Positions 5,958 through 13,580 are shown, counted from the stretch's first letter. The stretch: DNA of 16,320 nucleotides from Candidatus Gastranaerophilales bacterium (GCA_947589525.1 CANQAW010000015.1:1-16320); one strand, 5' to 3'. The notes: a model not told the origin generated them from the sequence alone. A program made the numbers and translations.

Positions 5958-6986
5958 TTATGAATCATAAGTTTTAAATACTTTTTCAATTGTATCTTTT
6001 AAAGTTGTTTGCAGAGCTTCCATTTCAGTGCTTAGGGCTTTTTGCTCGGTATCTAATTGTCTTAATTTAAGCTCCAGACTTCTGTCTTCGGTTTGGATTT
6101 TTTCGGTTTCATTGTTTATTCTTTGAACTTCTTTTTCATAAACCTGTTGTTGATAATTATATTCATTCATCGCATCATTGTAAGCTTTTTGGTCATCTTC
6201 CTGACTTACTGAAATTGAATATTCGTTATTAACCAAATCAGGGTCATCGTCGCATTGTATAATTCTCACATCTTGTATTCTGCCTGTGGAATCTTGCGTA
6301 AGCGCACCTACCGCATCTATAATTTTAGTTTGTTTTTTAGAACCTTGATATTCAAATGTATAAGCGCCGGCATAAATTTCTTTTCCGTCTTCGCCTTGCT
6401 CAAACACCGTATTATCTAAATCTTTTTCGGAAGTGTAATAGCAAACGCCGTTAACCTTATACATATAATATGTCCCTTCGGTTACGCCCGCTTGTTTCAT
6501 AATTTCTTCCAATCCCGGATATTTTTCATAATCACCCGTAATTTTGGTAATTGTAGAATTTTCAATATCATTTTCATCATAATGATATACTTGAGAACCG
6601 ATTTCAAAAGTTAATTCGCTGTAGCTCGTATCGCCTTTTTTTGCGGTAATTCTTGTATTATTTGAAGTATAGGGGTAAATAACCGCTACATTTTCTTCAT
6701 ATTGCAAACGAAGATTATAATAACCCTCGTATTCTCCTTCCGTAATTTTTGAAAAATCCTGAATTTCATATCCTTCGGGAGTTGAATCAACTTTATACGA
6801 GGTTTTTACATAATCGTTTACTGAAGGCGGAACAGGTGCATTTAAATTATTATATTCGTCATACAAACCGTTTACTCTGTTTGCCAGAGCGGTTCTTGCT
6901 TGGTTTACCTGTTGACCTTGAAATTCTACATTACTTTTTCTCGCCGTCAAACCAAGAAAGCGAGCTTGACTTGCTGCTAATCCCAT
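5958..6986 (-). CDS. Coiled-coil protein with 'MGLAASQARFLGLTARK' N-terminus, function unknown
   Basis: This is a 342-residue protein with no recognised catalytic motif. The N-terminus 'MGLAASQARFLGLTARKSN' with the Gln/Asn-rich helix after it (about 20-50) is a pattern I remember from many paralogous hypothetical proteins of Melainabacteria/Gastranaerophilales. The middle (about 70-255) is acidic, rich in Tyr, Thr and Gly, and probably beta-structured. The C-terminal region (about 265-338) is a long charged heptad-like coiled coil ending in 'DTIEKVFKTYDS'. There is no signal peptide or transmembrane helix, yet the architecture of helical ends around a beta domain resembles exported filament or appendage proteins; that is only inference. 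The ATG has AAGGAAAGG about 10 nt upstream. It is monocistronic, divergent from the deacetylase at 7142, and ends at a hairpin terminator. Confidence 0.8.
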   Translation of the reverse strand: MGLAASQARFLGLTARKSNVEFQGQQVNQARTALANRVNGLYDEYNNLNAPVPPSVNDYVKTSYKVDSTPEGYEIQDFSKITEGEYEGYYNLRLQYEENVAVIYPYTSNNTRITAKKGDTSYSELTFEIGSQVYHYDENDIENSTITKITGDYEKYPGLEEIMKQAGVTEGTYYMYKVNGVCYYTSEKDLDNTVFEQGEDGKEIYAGAYTFEYQGSKKQTKIIDAVGALTQDSTGRIQDVRIIQCDDDPDLVNNEYSISVSQEDDQKAYNDAMNEYNYQQQVYEKEVQRINNETEKIQTEDRSLELKLRQLDTEQKALSTEMEALQTTLKDTIEKVFKTYDS

Positions 6987-7051
6987 ACCACTATAACCTT
7001 TCCTTCGTATTTATGTTTTTATTAACGGCAAAGGTATAATAATACTTTAGG

Positions 7052-7080
7052 ATTATTAAATTTTTATTTACAATTGTTAA
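7052..7080 (-). promoter_or_regulatory. Promoter of the coiled-coil protein gene
   Basis: On the - strand TTAACA (7080-7075) and AATAAT (7057-7052) are spaced by 17 nt, giving a start near 7046 and a leader of about 60 nt. Its -35 overlaps the -35 of the divergent promoter in the palindrome TGTTAACA. Confidence 0.5.
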
Positions 7081-7105
7081 CATTTTTTCTCTTTTATACT
7101 ATAAT
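7077..7105 (+). promoter_or_regulatory. Promoter of the NagA-like gene
   Basis: TTAACA (7077-7082) and a perfect TATAAT (7100-7105) are separated by 17 nt, with a start near 7112, about 30 nt before the TTG start codon at 7142. Confidence 0.65.
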
Positions 7106-7141
7106 TACTGATAATTTAATATTTTTTTAAGGAAAGTCAAA

Positions 7142-8035
7142 TTGAATTTAAAATTTATAGACATACACACTCACGGGGGTTTTGGGGTTGATTTTAACTA
7201 TGCTTCTTATAATGAAGTGAAATATCTTTTAAAAGAGCTTTATAAAAAAAATATTAAAGGCATTTGCCCGACCCTTGTCGGAGATAAAAAGGAAAATATG
7301 CAAAGGCAGTTTTCAATTTTTAAAAAAATAATTGAAGAACAACGCCAAAAAACAGAAAATGAAAGCATAATTTTAGGTCTGCATCTTGAAGGAAGTTTTT
7401 TAAGTCCCGATAAATCAGGTATTCAAGATAAAAACAATTTTTTAGAACCGACAGTTAAAAATTTCAAAGATTTAACGGGCGAATATAGCGGCATTATTAA
7501 AATTGTGACCGTAGCGCCCGAAAAAGATATTGATTTAATTAATTATCTTAATGAAAATAAAATTATAACTCAAGCAGGACACACAACAGGGGATAATTTA
7601 AAAAACGCAAAAGGCGCAACTCATTTATTTAACGCAATGAACCCCATTCATCACAGAAACCCCTCTATTGCGCTTAGCGCTTTAATTAAAGATGAAATTT
7701 ATACGGAAGTTATAGCGGATTTAATACACCTTAGTGAGGATATTTTAACTTTAATTTTGAAAACAAAACAAAAAGATAAGATACTGTTAGTAAGCGATAG
7801 TCTGCCTGTTTCAAATTATGATAAAGATATTATTTTCTGCAATAAAAAAATAAATAAATACGGAAAAGATGAAAACGGAACTATTGCAGGCTCGGTTAAA
7901 ACACTGGATGAAATCTGCCTAAATCTTATTAATAAAGGAATTTTAACTCATAACCAAATCGAACAATTTGCGTTTATAAATCAATTAAATTATCTGGAAA
8001 TAAGTAGTAGGGAAGTTGATATTTTAAATAGATAA
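7142..8035 (+). CDS. NagA-like N-acetylglucosamine-6-phosphate deacetylase, catalytic barrel only
   Basis: This is an amidohydrolase of the NagA family, which converts N-acetylglucosamine-6-phosphate to glucosamine-6-phosphate plus acetate in cytoplasmic amino-sugar catabolism. All catalytic landmarks are present in order: 'DIHTHGG' (H9, H11), 'GLHLEGSFLSP' (metal ligand E83), 'AGHT' (H147), 'THLFNAM' (H161), 'ADLIHL' (H196), 'LVSDS' (catalytic D219) and 'NGTIAGS' near 245. At 297 residues it lacks the small beta-sandwich that flanks the barrel in the usual ~380-residue enzyme. The N-terminal ~50 residues and the C-terminal 'NPA..LG...G....ADlv' end are both absent. The start is a TTG behind AAGGAAAG; no later Met keeps the HxH motif, and in-frame homology begins right here. 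The active site is intact, so a reduced working enzyme is likelier than a pseudogene. No nagB or transporter lies beside it. Confidence 0.85.
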   Translation: MNLKFIDIHTHGGFGVDFNYASYNEVKYLLKELYKKNIKGICPTLVGDKKENMQRQFSIFKKIIEEQRQKTENESIILGLHLEGSFLSPDKSGIQDKNNFLEPTVKNFKDLTGEYSGIIKIVTVAPEKDIDLINYLNENKIITQAGHTTGDNLKNAKGATHLFNAMNPIHHRNPSIALSALIKDEIYTEVIADLIHLSEDILTLILKTKQKDKILLVSDSLPVSNYDKDIIFCNKKINKYGKDENGTIAGSVKTLDEICLNLINKGILTHNQIEQFAFINQLNYLEISSREVDILNR

Positions 8036-8045
8036 AAAATATGAT
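8016..8045 (+). promoter_or_regulatory. Internal promoter before the exported protein at 8080
   Basis: TTGATA (8016-8021) and TATGAT (8040-8045) are 18 nt apart. They lie across the end of the deacetylase gene and would start transcription near 8052, giving the next two genes their own message. Confidence 0.6.
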
Positions 8046-8079
8046 AAACTAATCTCGTAAGGTTTTTAAAGAGGAAAAA

Positions 8080-8625
8080 ATGAGAAAAAAAATAATTTCA
8101 ACATTTGCGCTAATTTTATCACTTAGCATTTGCACGGGTTTATGCAATAAAATTGTAAATGCGGATACAATAAAAGAAAATACAATAGCCCAAGTTCAAA
8201 ATACTAAATCAAAACCTCAATCAAAGCAATCGCATTCGCAAATGCAGCAAACAAAACCGCTTGTTACAACTTCTTTAAATATAGTTAATAATCCTGAAAA
8301 ATTTTTAAATAAAAAGGTAAAAATTCAGGCTACTTTTGATAAATTTTCGACACTTGGGCTTGATTATGACAAAGCAATGAGGTCAAGCGAAAATTATATA
8401 GGAATTTTAATTCAAAGAGATGACGTAATTGACCATAATATACCGTTATCCGAAATGAAACTGTTTATGTCAAAAGAATTGGCTGAAAAACATATTGATT
8501 TGGATACGGGAGATAAAATTGAAATAACCGCAAAAGAATTTTCAACAGCATTAAATGACCCGTGGTTAGACATTGAAACATTAACGGTAATAAAAAAAGC
8601 AAAACCTCAATCAAATAAAAAATAG
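8080..8625 (+). CDS. Exported small protein, possible OB-fold, function unknown
   Basis: This 181-residue protein has a clear signal peptide: RKK, then a hydrophobic stretch to about residue 22, with a likely signal peptidase I site after 'VNA' at 28. A Gln/Ser/Lys-rich linker (about 30-62) follows. The globular part (about 64-172) starts 'TTSLNIVNNPEKFLNKKVKIQATFDKFS', then 'YIGILIQRDDV', 'MKLFMSK' and 'DLDTGDKIEITAKEFS'. The 'NPEKFLNKKVKIQATF...GDKIEITAK' pattern is that of small OB-fold beta-barrels in which a residue is placed by 'nP..y.gk.V.v.G.v'. No catalytic residues are apparent, and the C-terminus is Lys/Gln-rich. The ATG has AGAGGAAAAA upstream. It is 21 nt before the GH57 gene, probably co-transcribed with it. 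It likely acts in the periplasm; the fold is a guess from pattern only. Confidence 0.75.
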   Translation: MRKKIISTFALILSLSICTGLCNKIVNADTIKENTIAQVQNTKSKPQSKQSHSQMQQTKPLVTTSLNIVNNPEKFLNKKVKIQATFDKFSTLGLDYDKAMRSSENYIGILIQRDDVIDHNIPLSEMKLFMSKELAEKHIDLDTGDKIEITAKEFSTALNDPWLDIETLTVIKKAKPQSNKK

Positions 8626-8646
8626 TCAAAAGAACAGCTGGAAAAT

Positions 8647-11148
8647 ATGAACAATAACAAAAAATATTTAACAATTCACGGACATTTTTATCAACCTCCG
8701 AGAGAAAACCCTTGGATTGAAGAAATTGAGATGCAGGAAAGTGCTTATCCCGACCATGATTGGAATGAAAAAATATCCGCTCAATGTTACAGTCCTAATG
8801 CCGTTTCCAGAATGGTTAATTCAAATAACCAAATTATAGAAATATCAAACAACTATCAATATATAAGCTTCAATTTCGGACCCACGCTTTTAAGCTGGCT
8901 TGAAAAAAACGACCCTATGGCATACGAGCGCATAATTCAAGCCGATATTAATTCAAGAAAATTGTATAACGGACACGGATGCGCCATTGCGCAAGTATAC
9001 AACCACATTATAATGCCTCTTGCAAATCGAAATGATAAAATTACGCAAGTACTTTGGGGATTAAAAGATTTTGAACACAGATTTAAAAGAAACTCAGAGG
9101 GTATTTGGCTTGCCGAAACTGCGGTAGATGCTCAAACTTTGGAAGTTTTAATTGATTGCGGAGTTAAATTTACAATTCTTTGCCCGACTCAGGCAAAATG
9201 TATAAATAAAATAGGTGAACACAACTGGCAGGATGTTTCATGGGGAACAATTGACCCGTCTCAGGCCTATAGATACTATGTTGAGGGAACAAACAAAGAA
9301 AAATATATCGATTTATTTTTCTATGACGGCTCAATTTCCAAATCGGTTGCTTTTGATAATTTATTGCAGGACGGAAGAAAATTCGCTTACAGATTAAACG
9401 AAGGCTATGTAGCCGACAGAAACAGAGACCAGATAATTAATATAGCAACAGACGGAGAAAGCTACGGGCATCACACAAAATTCGGGGATATGGCGTTAGC
9501 TTACATTGTTCAAATAGGCGCAAAAGAACTCGGTTTTGAAATTACAAATTATGCGGATTTCTTAGAAAATCATCCTCCTCAATACGAAGTTGACATCAAA
9601 CCCGTCACTGCTTGGAGCTGTTCACACGGCGTCGGAAGATGGCAGGAAGATTGCGGTTGTTCAACGGGCGCTCAACCCCATTGGAATCAAAAATGGAGAA
9701 AGCCTCTGCGCCAAGCAATGGACTACCTGCGTGACGAATTAATTAATCTTTGTTCGATTGAAGGAAGTAAATATTATAAAGATTTTTGGAAAGCTCGCAA
9801 TAATTACATAGATGTAATTATTGACAGAAATGAAGAAAGAATTAACGAGTTTTTAAAACATAACGCCAAAAAGCAATTATCTTCCATAAGCAGAGTAAAA
9901 GCAATTAAATTAATGGAAATCCAGCGTTTTGCACAGCTTATGTATACAAGCTGCGGTTGGTTTTTTGCCGATATTTCAGGAATTGAAACCGTACAAATTT
10001 TAAAATATGCCGCTCGGGCAATTGAGCTTGCACAGGAGTTTAGCAAAAATAACATTGAAAAAACATTTTTATCAATTTTGCAAAAAGCAAAAAGCAATAT
10101 TTCCGAATTCGGAAGCGGAAAAGATATTTATAATACTTGGGTTAAACCAAATGCAACGGGCTTTAGCAAAATTGTCGCACAGGATGCTATAGAAACAATA
10201 TTTAACAACACAAACGTAAAAGAAAAATTACATAACTTATACTGTTATTCAATAAAAAGAAATGTTTATAAAAAATACAAAAACAAACACGATAATTTAC
10301 ATTTCGGAAAAGTTGAAATAAAATCAAACATAACCTTGGAAAAAAAGGATTTATCTTTCTGTGTTTTGCAGACAAAGGATTATGAAATTTATTGTGCGGT
10401 TAAAAACTACACAACAAATGAAGATTTCGTTTTTGAACAAAAAGAAATTTTAAAAGATTTTAACGAAGACCGCATTGAAAAAACCATTAAAACCATTAAA
10501 ACTTATTTTGATAATAAAATTTATACTCTTAAAGATATACCGATTGACAGAAGGAAAACAATTCTTGAAAACCTTATAAATCAAAGACTTCGAGAAGTTG
10601 CAAAAACATACAACGAAATGTATCAAAGCCTTTTAAATCCGATAACTTATCTGAATGATTTAGGAATGGATATTCCGGAAGGCTTCAGAGTTTGCGCCAA
10701 ATATACACTTTTATCAAATCTTGAAAAAGAGCTTTTAACCCTTGAAGATTACGCCGATAAAGCAAAACTTAAAAGATTATTTAAAATTAAACACTATGCG
10801 GACAAATTTTCCATACGTTTAACCACACCAAAAGTTCAGGAAGTTCTTCTTCAAAAACTCACTGATTTGTTGCTTAATTTAAAAAATGAGCTTAAAATAC
10901 AGCATATTCAGGAAATACTTCGTCTTTTCGAGCTTTTGGAAAAACTTTCAATAGAAATAAAAATTCAAAATCCGCAAAATATTTTCTATACAATAGTTTG
11001 CGAAGATTTTGAAAAATTAATTAAAAAAGCACGGAAAACAAAAGACCCGAGAAAAATCCTTCTTAAAATCCTTGAAATAGGACATAAACTGAACATCAAT
11101 CTTGACTTCTACAAAGAAAAAATTGATTCGTTAACGGGAAAAGTATAG
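8647..11148 (+). CDS. GH57-family glycosidase with DUF3536 C-terminal region
   Basis: This 833-residue cytoplasmic protein (no signal peptide) belongs to the glycoside hydrolase 57 clan, which includes alpha-amylases, amylopullulanases and 4-alpha-glucanotransferases acting with retention on alpha-glucans. The conserved regions are seen in order: region 1 'HGHFYQPP' (11-18), region 2 'YNGHGCAIAQVYNH' (107-120), region 3 'GIWLAETAVD' with nucleophile Glu157, and region 4 'IATDGESYGHH' with acid/base Asp269. From about 300 onward the sequence matches the DUF3536 type ('WSCSHGVGRWQEDCGCSTG', then 'RNNYIDVI' and long amphipathic helices to the end). Such GH57-DUF3536 proteins are widespread in cyanobacteria, which supports the lineage suggested here. 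The active site is complete, so it is probably functional, perhaps in glycogen handling; the substrate has not been proven for this subfamily to my knowledge. The ribosome site GGAAAAT is weak. It converges on ahcY with a 6-nt gap. Confidence 0.93.
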   Translation: MNNNKKYLTIHGHFYQPPRENPWIEEIEMQESAYPDHDWNEKISAQCYSPNAVSRMVNSNNQIIEISNNYQYISFNFGPTLLSWLEKNDPMAYERIIQADINSRKLYNGHGCAIAQVYNHIIMPLANRNDKITQVLWGLKDFEHRFKRNSEGIWLAETAVDAQTLEVLIDCGVKFTILCPTQAKCINKIGEHNWQDVSWGTIDPSQAYRYYVEGTNKEKYIDLFFYDGSISKSVAFDNLLQDGRKFAYRLNEGYVADRNRDQIINIATDGESYGHHTKFGDMALAYIVQIGAKELGFEITNYADFLENHPPQYEVDIKPVTAWSCSHGVGRWQEDCGCSTGAQPHWNQKWRKPLRQAMDYLRDELINLCSIEGSKYYKDFWKARNNYIDVIIDRNEERINEFLKHNAKKQLSSISRVKAIKLMEIQRFAQLMYTSCGWFFADISGIETVQILKYAARAIELAQEFSKNNIEKTFLSILQKAKSNISEFGSGKDIYNTWVKPNATGFSKIVAQDAIETIFNNTNVKEKLHNLYCYSIKRNVYKKYKNKHDNLHFGKVEIKSNITLEKKDLSFCVLQTKDYEIYCAVKNYTTNEDFVFEQKEILKDFNEDRIEKTIKTIKTYFDNKIYTLKDIPIDRRKTILENLINQRLREVAKTYNEMYQSLLNPITYLNDLGMDIPEGFRVCAKYTLLSNLEKELLTLEDYADKAKLKRLFKIKHYADKFSIRLTTPKVQEVLLQKLTDLLLNLKNELKIQHIQEILRLFELLEKLSIEIKIQNPQNIFYTIVCEDFEKLIKKARKTKDPRKILLKILEIGHKLNINLDFYKEKIDSLTGKV

Positions 11149-11154
11149 ATTTTC

Positions 11155-12423
11155 TTATGTTCCCTGAGACCATGAATGAAGATATTTTTCTTGTTCTTCC
11201 GTTAATGTGTCAATTTCTATACCCATAGATTGAAGTTTTAATTTTGCAATTTCCACATCAACGCTATATGGAAGTGTATACATTTTATTTTCAAGCTTGC
11301 CTTGGTTTTTAATTATATATTCCATACCAAGAGCCTGATTTGCAAAGCTCATATCCATAACGCTTGCGGGATGACCTTCCGCACAAACCAAATTAACAAG
11401 TCTGCCTTGAGCTAAAACATAAATTGATTTTCCGTTATCTAAAACCCATTCATCCAAATTGGGTCTTATATTTTTAATTTCAAGCACATGCTTTCTAAGC
11501 CCGTTAACATCTATTTCAACATCAAAGTGACCCGCATTTGAAACAAAAGCGCCTGATTTCATATTTAACATATTTTCGGTTGACACAACATTTATATCAC
11601 CCGTTACGGATAAGAAAATATCCCCGATTAATGAAGCTTGCGCAATAGGCATAACTCTAAAACCGTCCATAACGGCTTCAAGAGCTTTTAATGGGTCAAC
11701 TTCGGTAACAATTACATTTGCGCCCATACCTCTGGCTTTTTGAGCAACACCTCTCGAACACCAGCCGTAACCGCATACAACAAAAACTTTACCCGCAAGA
11801 AGTATGTTTGTTGCTCTTATAATACCATCCAGCGCACTTTGACCGGTTCCGTAGCGGTTATCGTATAAGTGTTTAGTCAGAGAATTATTGACTCCTAATG
11901 CGGGAAATTCAAGTTTACCTTCGGCTTCCATAGCTTTTAGGCGAATTATTCCCGTTGTTGTTTCTTCGCAAGAACCTATGATATCTTTTAAAAGTTCTCT
12001 TTTTTTGGAATGCACCGTTGCAACCAAGTCACAGCCGTCATCAATTATAAAATTCGGTTTGTGGTCAAGAGCCATTTCTATATGTCTGTGATATGTTGCA
12101 CTATCTTCACCCGCTATTGCATAAACGGGAATACCGTAATATTTAACAAGAGCGGCAGCAACATCGTCTTGAGTTGAAAGAGGGTTTGATGCCGCCAAAA
12201 CGGCATCAGCTCCGCCTGCTTTAAGTGCGATACAAAGAGCTGCCGTTTCTTTTGTAACGTGGACGGAAGCAGTTAATCTCAAACCTTCAAACGGTTTTTC
12301 TTTTTCAAATCTTTCTTTAATGGCATTTAAAACAGGCATATCTTTTTGCGCCCATTCTATGTTTTTCTTTCCTTGCTCTGCAAGTGTAATATCTTTTATT
12401 TCGTAATTCATCATTGCCTGCAT
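11155..12423 (-). CDS. ahcY: Adenosylhomocysteinase
   Basis: This NAD-dependent cytoplasmic enzyme reversibly splits S-adenosylhomocysteine into adenosine and homocysteine, removing the inhibitory product of SAM methyltransferases and feeding the methionine cycle. At 422 residues it is of the shorter type without the ~40-residue insertion of many proteobacterial enzymes. Visible landmarks: 'SVHVTKET' with H55, 'IIDDGCDL' with D129, 'SCEETTTG' with E153/E154, K184 and D188 in 'SLTKHLYDN', 'YGTGQSALDGI' at 191-201, and the NAD-binding 'GYGWCSRGVAQKARGMGA' at 218-235. The tail 'LTEEQEKYLHSW' is typical of this short type, which lacks the KYRY-like end. The ATG is placed by AAGGAG 7 nt upstream. 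It is monocistronic; the predicted leader is only about 20 nt, too short for a SAH riboswitch. Confidence 0.97.
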   Translation of the reverse strand: MQAMMNYEIKDITLAEQGKKNIEWAQKDMPVLNAIKERFEKEKPFEGLRLTASVHVTKETAALCIALKAGGADAVLAASNPLSTQDDVAAALVKYYGIPVYAIAGEDSATYHRHIEMALDHKPNFIIDDGCDLVATVHSKKRELLKDIIGSCEETTTGIIRLKAMEAEGKLEFPALGVNNSLTKHLYDNRYGTGQSALDGIIRATNILLAGKVFVVCGYGWCSRGVAQKARGMGANVIVTEVDPLKALEAVMDGFRVMPIAQASLIGDIFLSVTGDINVVSTENMLNMKSGAFVSNAGHFDVEIDVNGLRKHVLEIKNIRPNLDEWVLDNGKSIYVLAQGRLVNLVCAEGHPASVMDMSFANQALGMEYIIKNQGKLENKMYTLPYSVDVEIAKLKLQSMGIEIDTLTEEQEKYLHSWSQGT

Positions 12424-12434
12424 AATAATACTCC

Positions 12435-12484
12435 TTATTAAAACAAGAACATTTTAGCATAAAAGTTTTTATTAAAACAAAAAC
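12435..12484. repeat. 16-bp direct repeat flanking the ahcY promoter
   Basis: TTATTAAAACAAGAAC (12435-12450) and TTATTAAAACAAAAAC (12469-12484) differ at one base and are 34 bp apart, close to three helical turns. One copy covers the predicted transcription start and leader, the other the -35 box of ahcY. This could be a paired regulator site or chance in AT-rich DNA. Confidence 0.5.
12451..12480 (-). promoter_or_regulatory. Promoter of ahcY
   Basis: On the - strand TTGTTT (12480-12475) and an extended -10 TGCTAAAAT (hexamer 12456-12451) are 18 nt apart. The start would be near 12444, leaving a leader of about 20 nt that contains AAGGAG. Confidence 0.6.
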
Positions 12485-12511
12485 AGCTTAACAGTTGTAA
12501 CACTAACTATG

Positions 12512-12540
12512 TTGCGAATAAAAAATTTTAATTGTATAAT
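12512..12540 (+). promoter_or_regulatory. Promoter of the gene pair at 12667-13533
   Basis: TTGCGA (12512-12517) and a perfect TATAAT (12535-12540) are 17 nt apart, starting transcription near 12547. This leaves a leader of about 120 nt before the ATG at 12667, in which no clear structure is seen. Confidence 0.6.
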
Positions 12541-12666
12541 TAATCTGCATCACATTATAAATTTGTAAAGTTTTATTAAAAAAGAGGGAAAAATTAAATA
12601 AAACAAGCAAAAAATAATATGTTTGTACTTTATAGATTTGTGTTGAATTCTAAAGGAGAAAAATAT

Positions 12667-13230
12667 ATGCAAATAAATGCAGTTAGCAGCCAAAGTTTTA
12701 AAGGTTGGGACAGTGAATTAATGAATTTTGATGTTGAAAAAGCAGAACAAATTACCGACGCTTTAAGAAAACTTGAAGGCGACAGATTTGAAAGCACAGA
12801 AAAAAAATCTAAGCTGCAAACAGCATTTTCTGTAGTAGTCGGCGCATTAGCATTATTTTTATTAGGCAGAAAAGGATTTAGTAAAATATCAAACTTCGCA
12901 AGCAATTTACTGCAAAATGAAAATACGGTAAAATATATTGAAAAAACAAAAGAATTAGCATCGAATTTCCTTAACAAACATGGAAAAATCAATTCTGTAG
13001 TTTCAAAAATACAAACAGCAGGAAGCACAATTCAAGATAAATTCATAAACAAAGTCGGCGCTGCAAACCTTGCAGGCGGTGCAACAGCTATAGCAGGAAC
13101 AGCTTATGTTGCTTCTACCGATTCAAATGAAAACGGTATAGCAGATATCGCAGAAAAAGGCGTTAACGCATACAAAGGTGCTGTTGAAAAGCTTGGCGTA
13201 GTAAAAACAGTGGTTGATGCAATAGCATAA
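12667..13230 (+). CDS. Membrane-anchored protein with 'MQINAV..QSFKG' N-terminus, function unknown
   Basis: This 187-residue protein starts at 12667, because AAAGGAG lies 8 nt before that ATG. An in-frame ATG 48 nt earlier (12619) has no ribosome site and would add a non-conserved stretch. The start 'MQINAVSSQSFKG' is a short tag I associate with many Gastranaerophilales proteins ('SFKG/FRG' soon after the start). An acidic amphipathic helix (about 20-50) is followed by a single hydrophobic segment 'FSVVVGALALFLLGRKGF' (about 55-72). Then come a Lys-rich helical part and an Ala/Gly-rich second hydrophobic patch 'NLAGGATAIAGTAYVAS' (about 136-152). It carries no enzyme motif. 'DSNENGIADIAEKG' looks like a single Ca-binding-like DxNxNGxxD loop, close to dockerin or calcium-binding repeats. 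It shares a transcript with the small gene 12 nt downstream, and the pair ends at a strong terminator. Confidence 0.8.
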   Translation: MQINAVSSQSFKGWDSELMNFDVEKAEQITDALRKLEGDRFESTEKKSKLQTAFSVVVGALALFLLGRKGFSKISNFASNLLQNENTVKYIEKTKELASNFLNKHGKINSVVSKIQTAGSTIQDKFINKVGAANLAGGATAIAGTAYVASTDSNENGIADIAEKGVNAYKGAVEKLGVVKTVVDAIA

Positions 13231-13242
13231 AAAGGCAGATAA

Positions 13243-13533
13243 ATGCAAATAAGTCCTCAAATTACGAATTTTATTAAAGGAGCTTCATATACAAGCATTA
13301 AAACGCTAAATGAAGTGGGGGCTTATACACGAGAATTGGCATCAATGCTGGCGCAAGGAACGGATAAATTTATTGCTTCAAAAACAAATAAAAGCGTAGT
13401 TCAAATTGCAAAAAAAGCAGATATCAGCAAAGATACGCTGATTGGTGCTCTAGTAAGCTCAAGTGCAATAATACTAACCTTTAAAGCAATAAAAGGAATA
13501 ATAAAAAAAATAAACGAATTAATTAAAAAATAA
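13243..13533 (+). CDS. Small membrane protein, function unknown
   Basis: This 96-residue protein lies 12 nt after the preceding gene, with a weak AGGCAG ribosome site, so it is probably co-transcribed and perhaps coupled. It begins 'MQISPQITNFIKG', echoing the 'MQIN...FKG' start of its neighbour. It then has an amphipathic region (20-60) and one hydrophobic segment 'LIGALVSSSAIILTFKAIKGI' (about 67-87), and ends with Lys-rich 'KKINELIKK'. The layout, polar N-terminus, single hydrophobic helix and basic tail, is like a short version of the upstream protein. This suggests the two arose from one type or work together. No domain recognised. The terminator 18 nt downstream closes the operon. Confidence 0.75.
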   Translation: MQISPQITNFIKGASYTSIKTLNEVGAYTRELASMLAQGTDKFIASKTNKSVVQIAKKADISKDTLIGALVSSSAIILTFKAIKGIIKKINELIKK

Positions 13534-13551
13534 CTTCAAAGCAGTAAAAAT

Positions 13552-13580
13552 AAAAGTCCGCTAACTAAGCGGACTTTTTT
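13552..13580 (+). terminator. Strong intrinsic terminator
   Basis: AAAAGTCCGC (13552-13561) and its complement (13569-13578) form a perfect 10-bp stem with a 7-nt loop, followed by Ts to 13580. It ends the 12667-13533 transcript. Confidence 0.9.

Noticed and set aside
12424..12666. A SAM or SAH riboswitch in front of ahcY
   Set aside because: The predicted leader is about 20 nt and the region is AT-rich without the conserved stems. Only promoters and a direct repeat are seen.
12619..12666. The upstream ATG at 12619 as start of the small membrane protein
   Set aside because: It has no ribosome site, while the ATG at 12667 follows AAAGGAG and gives the familiar 'MQINAV' start.
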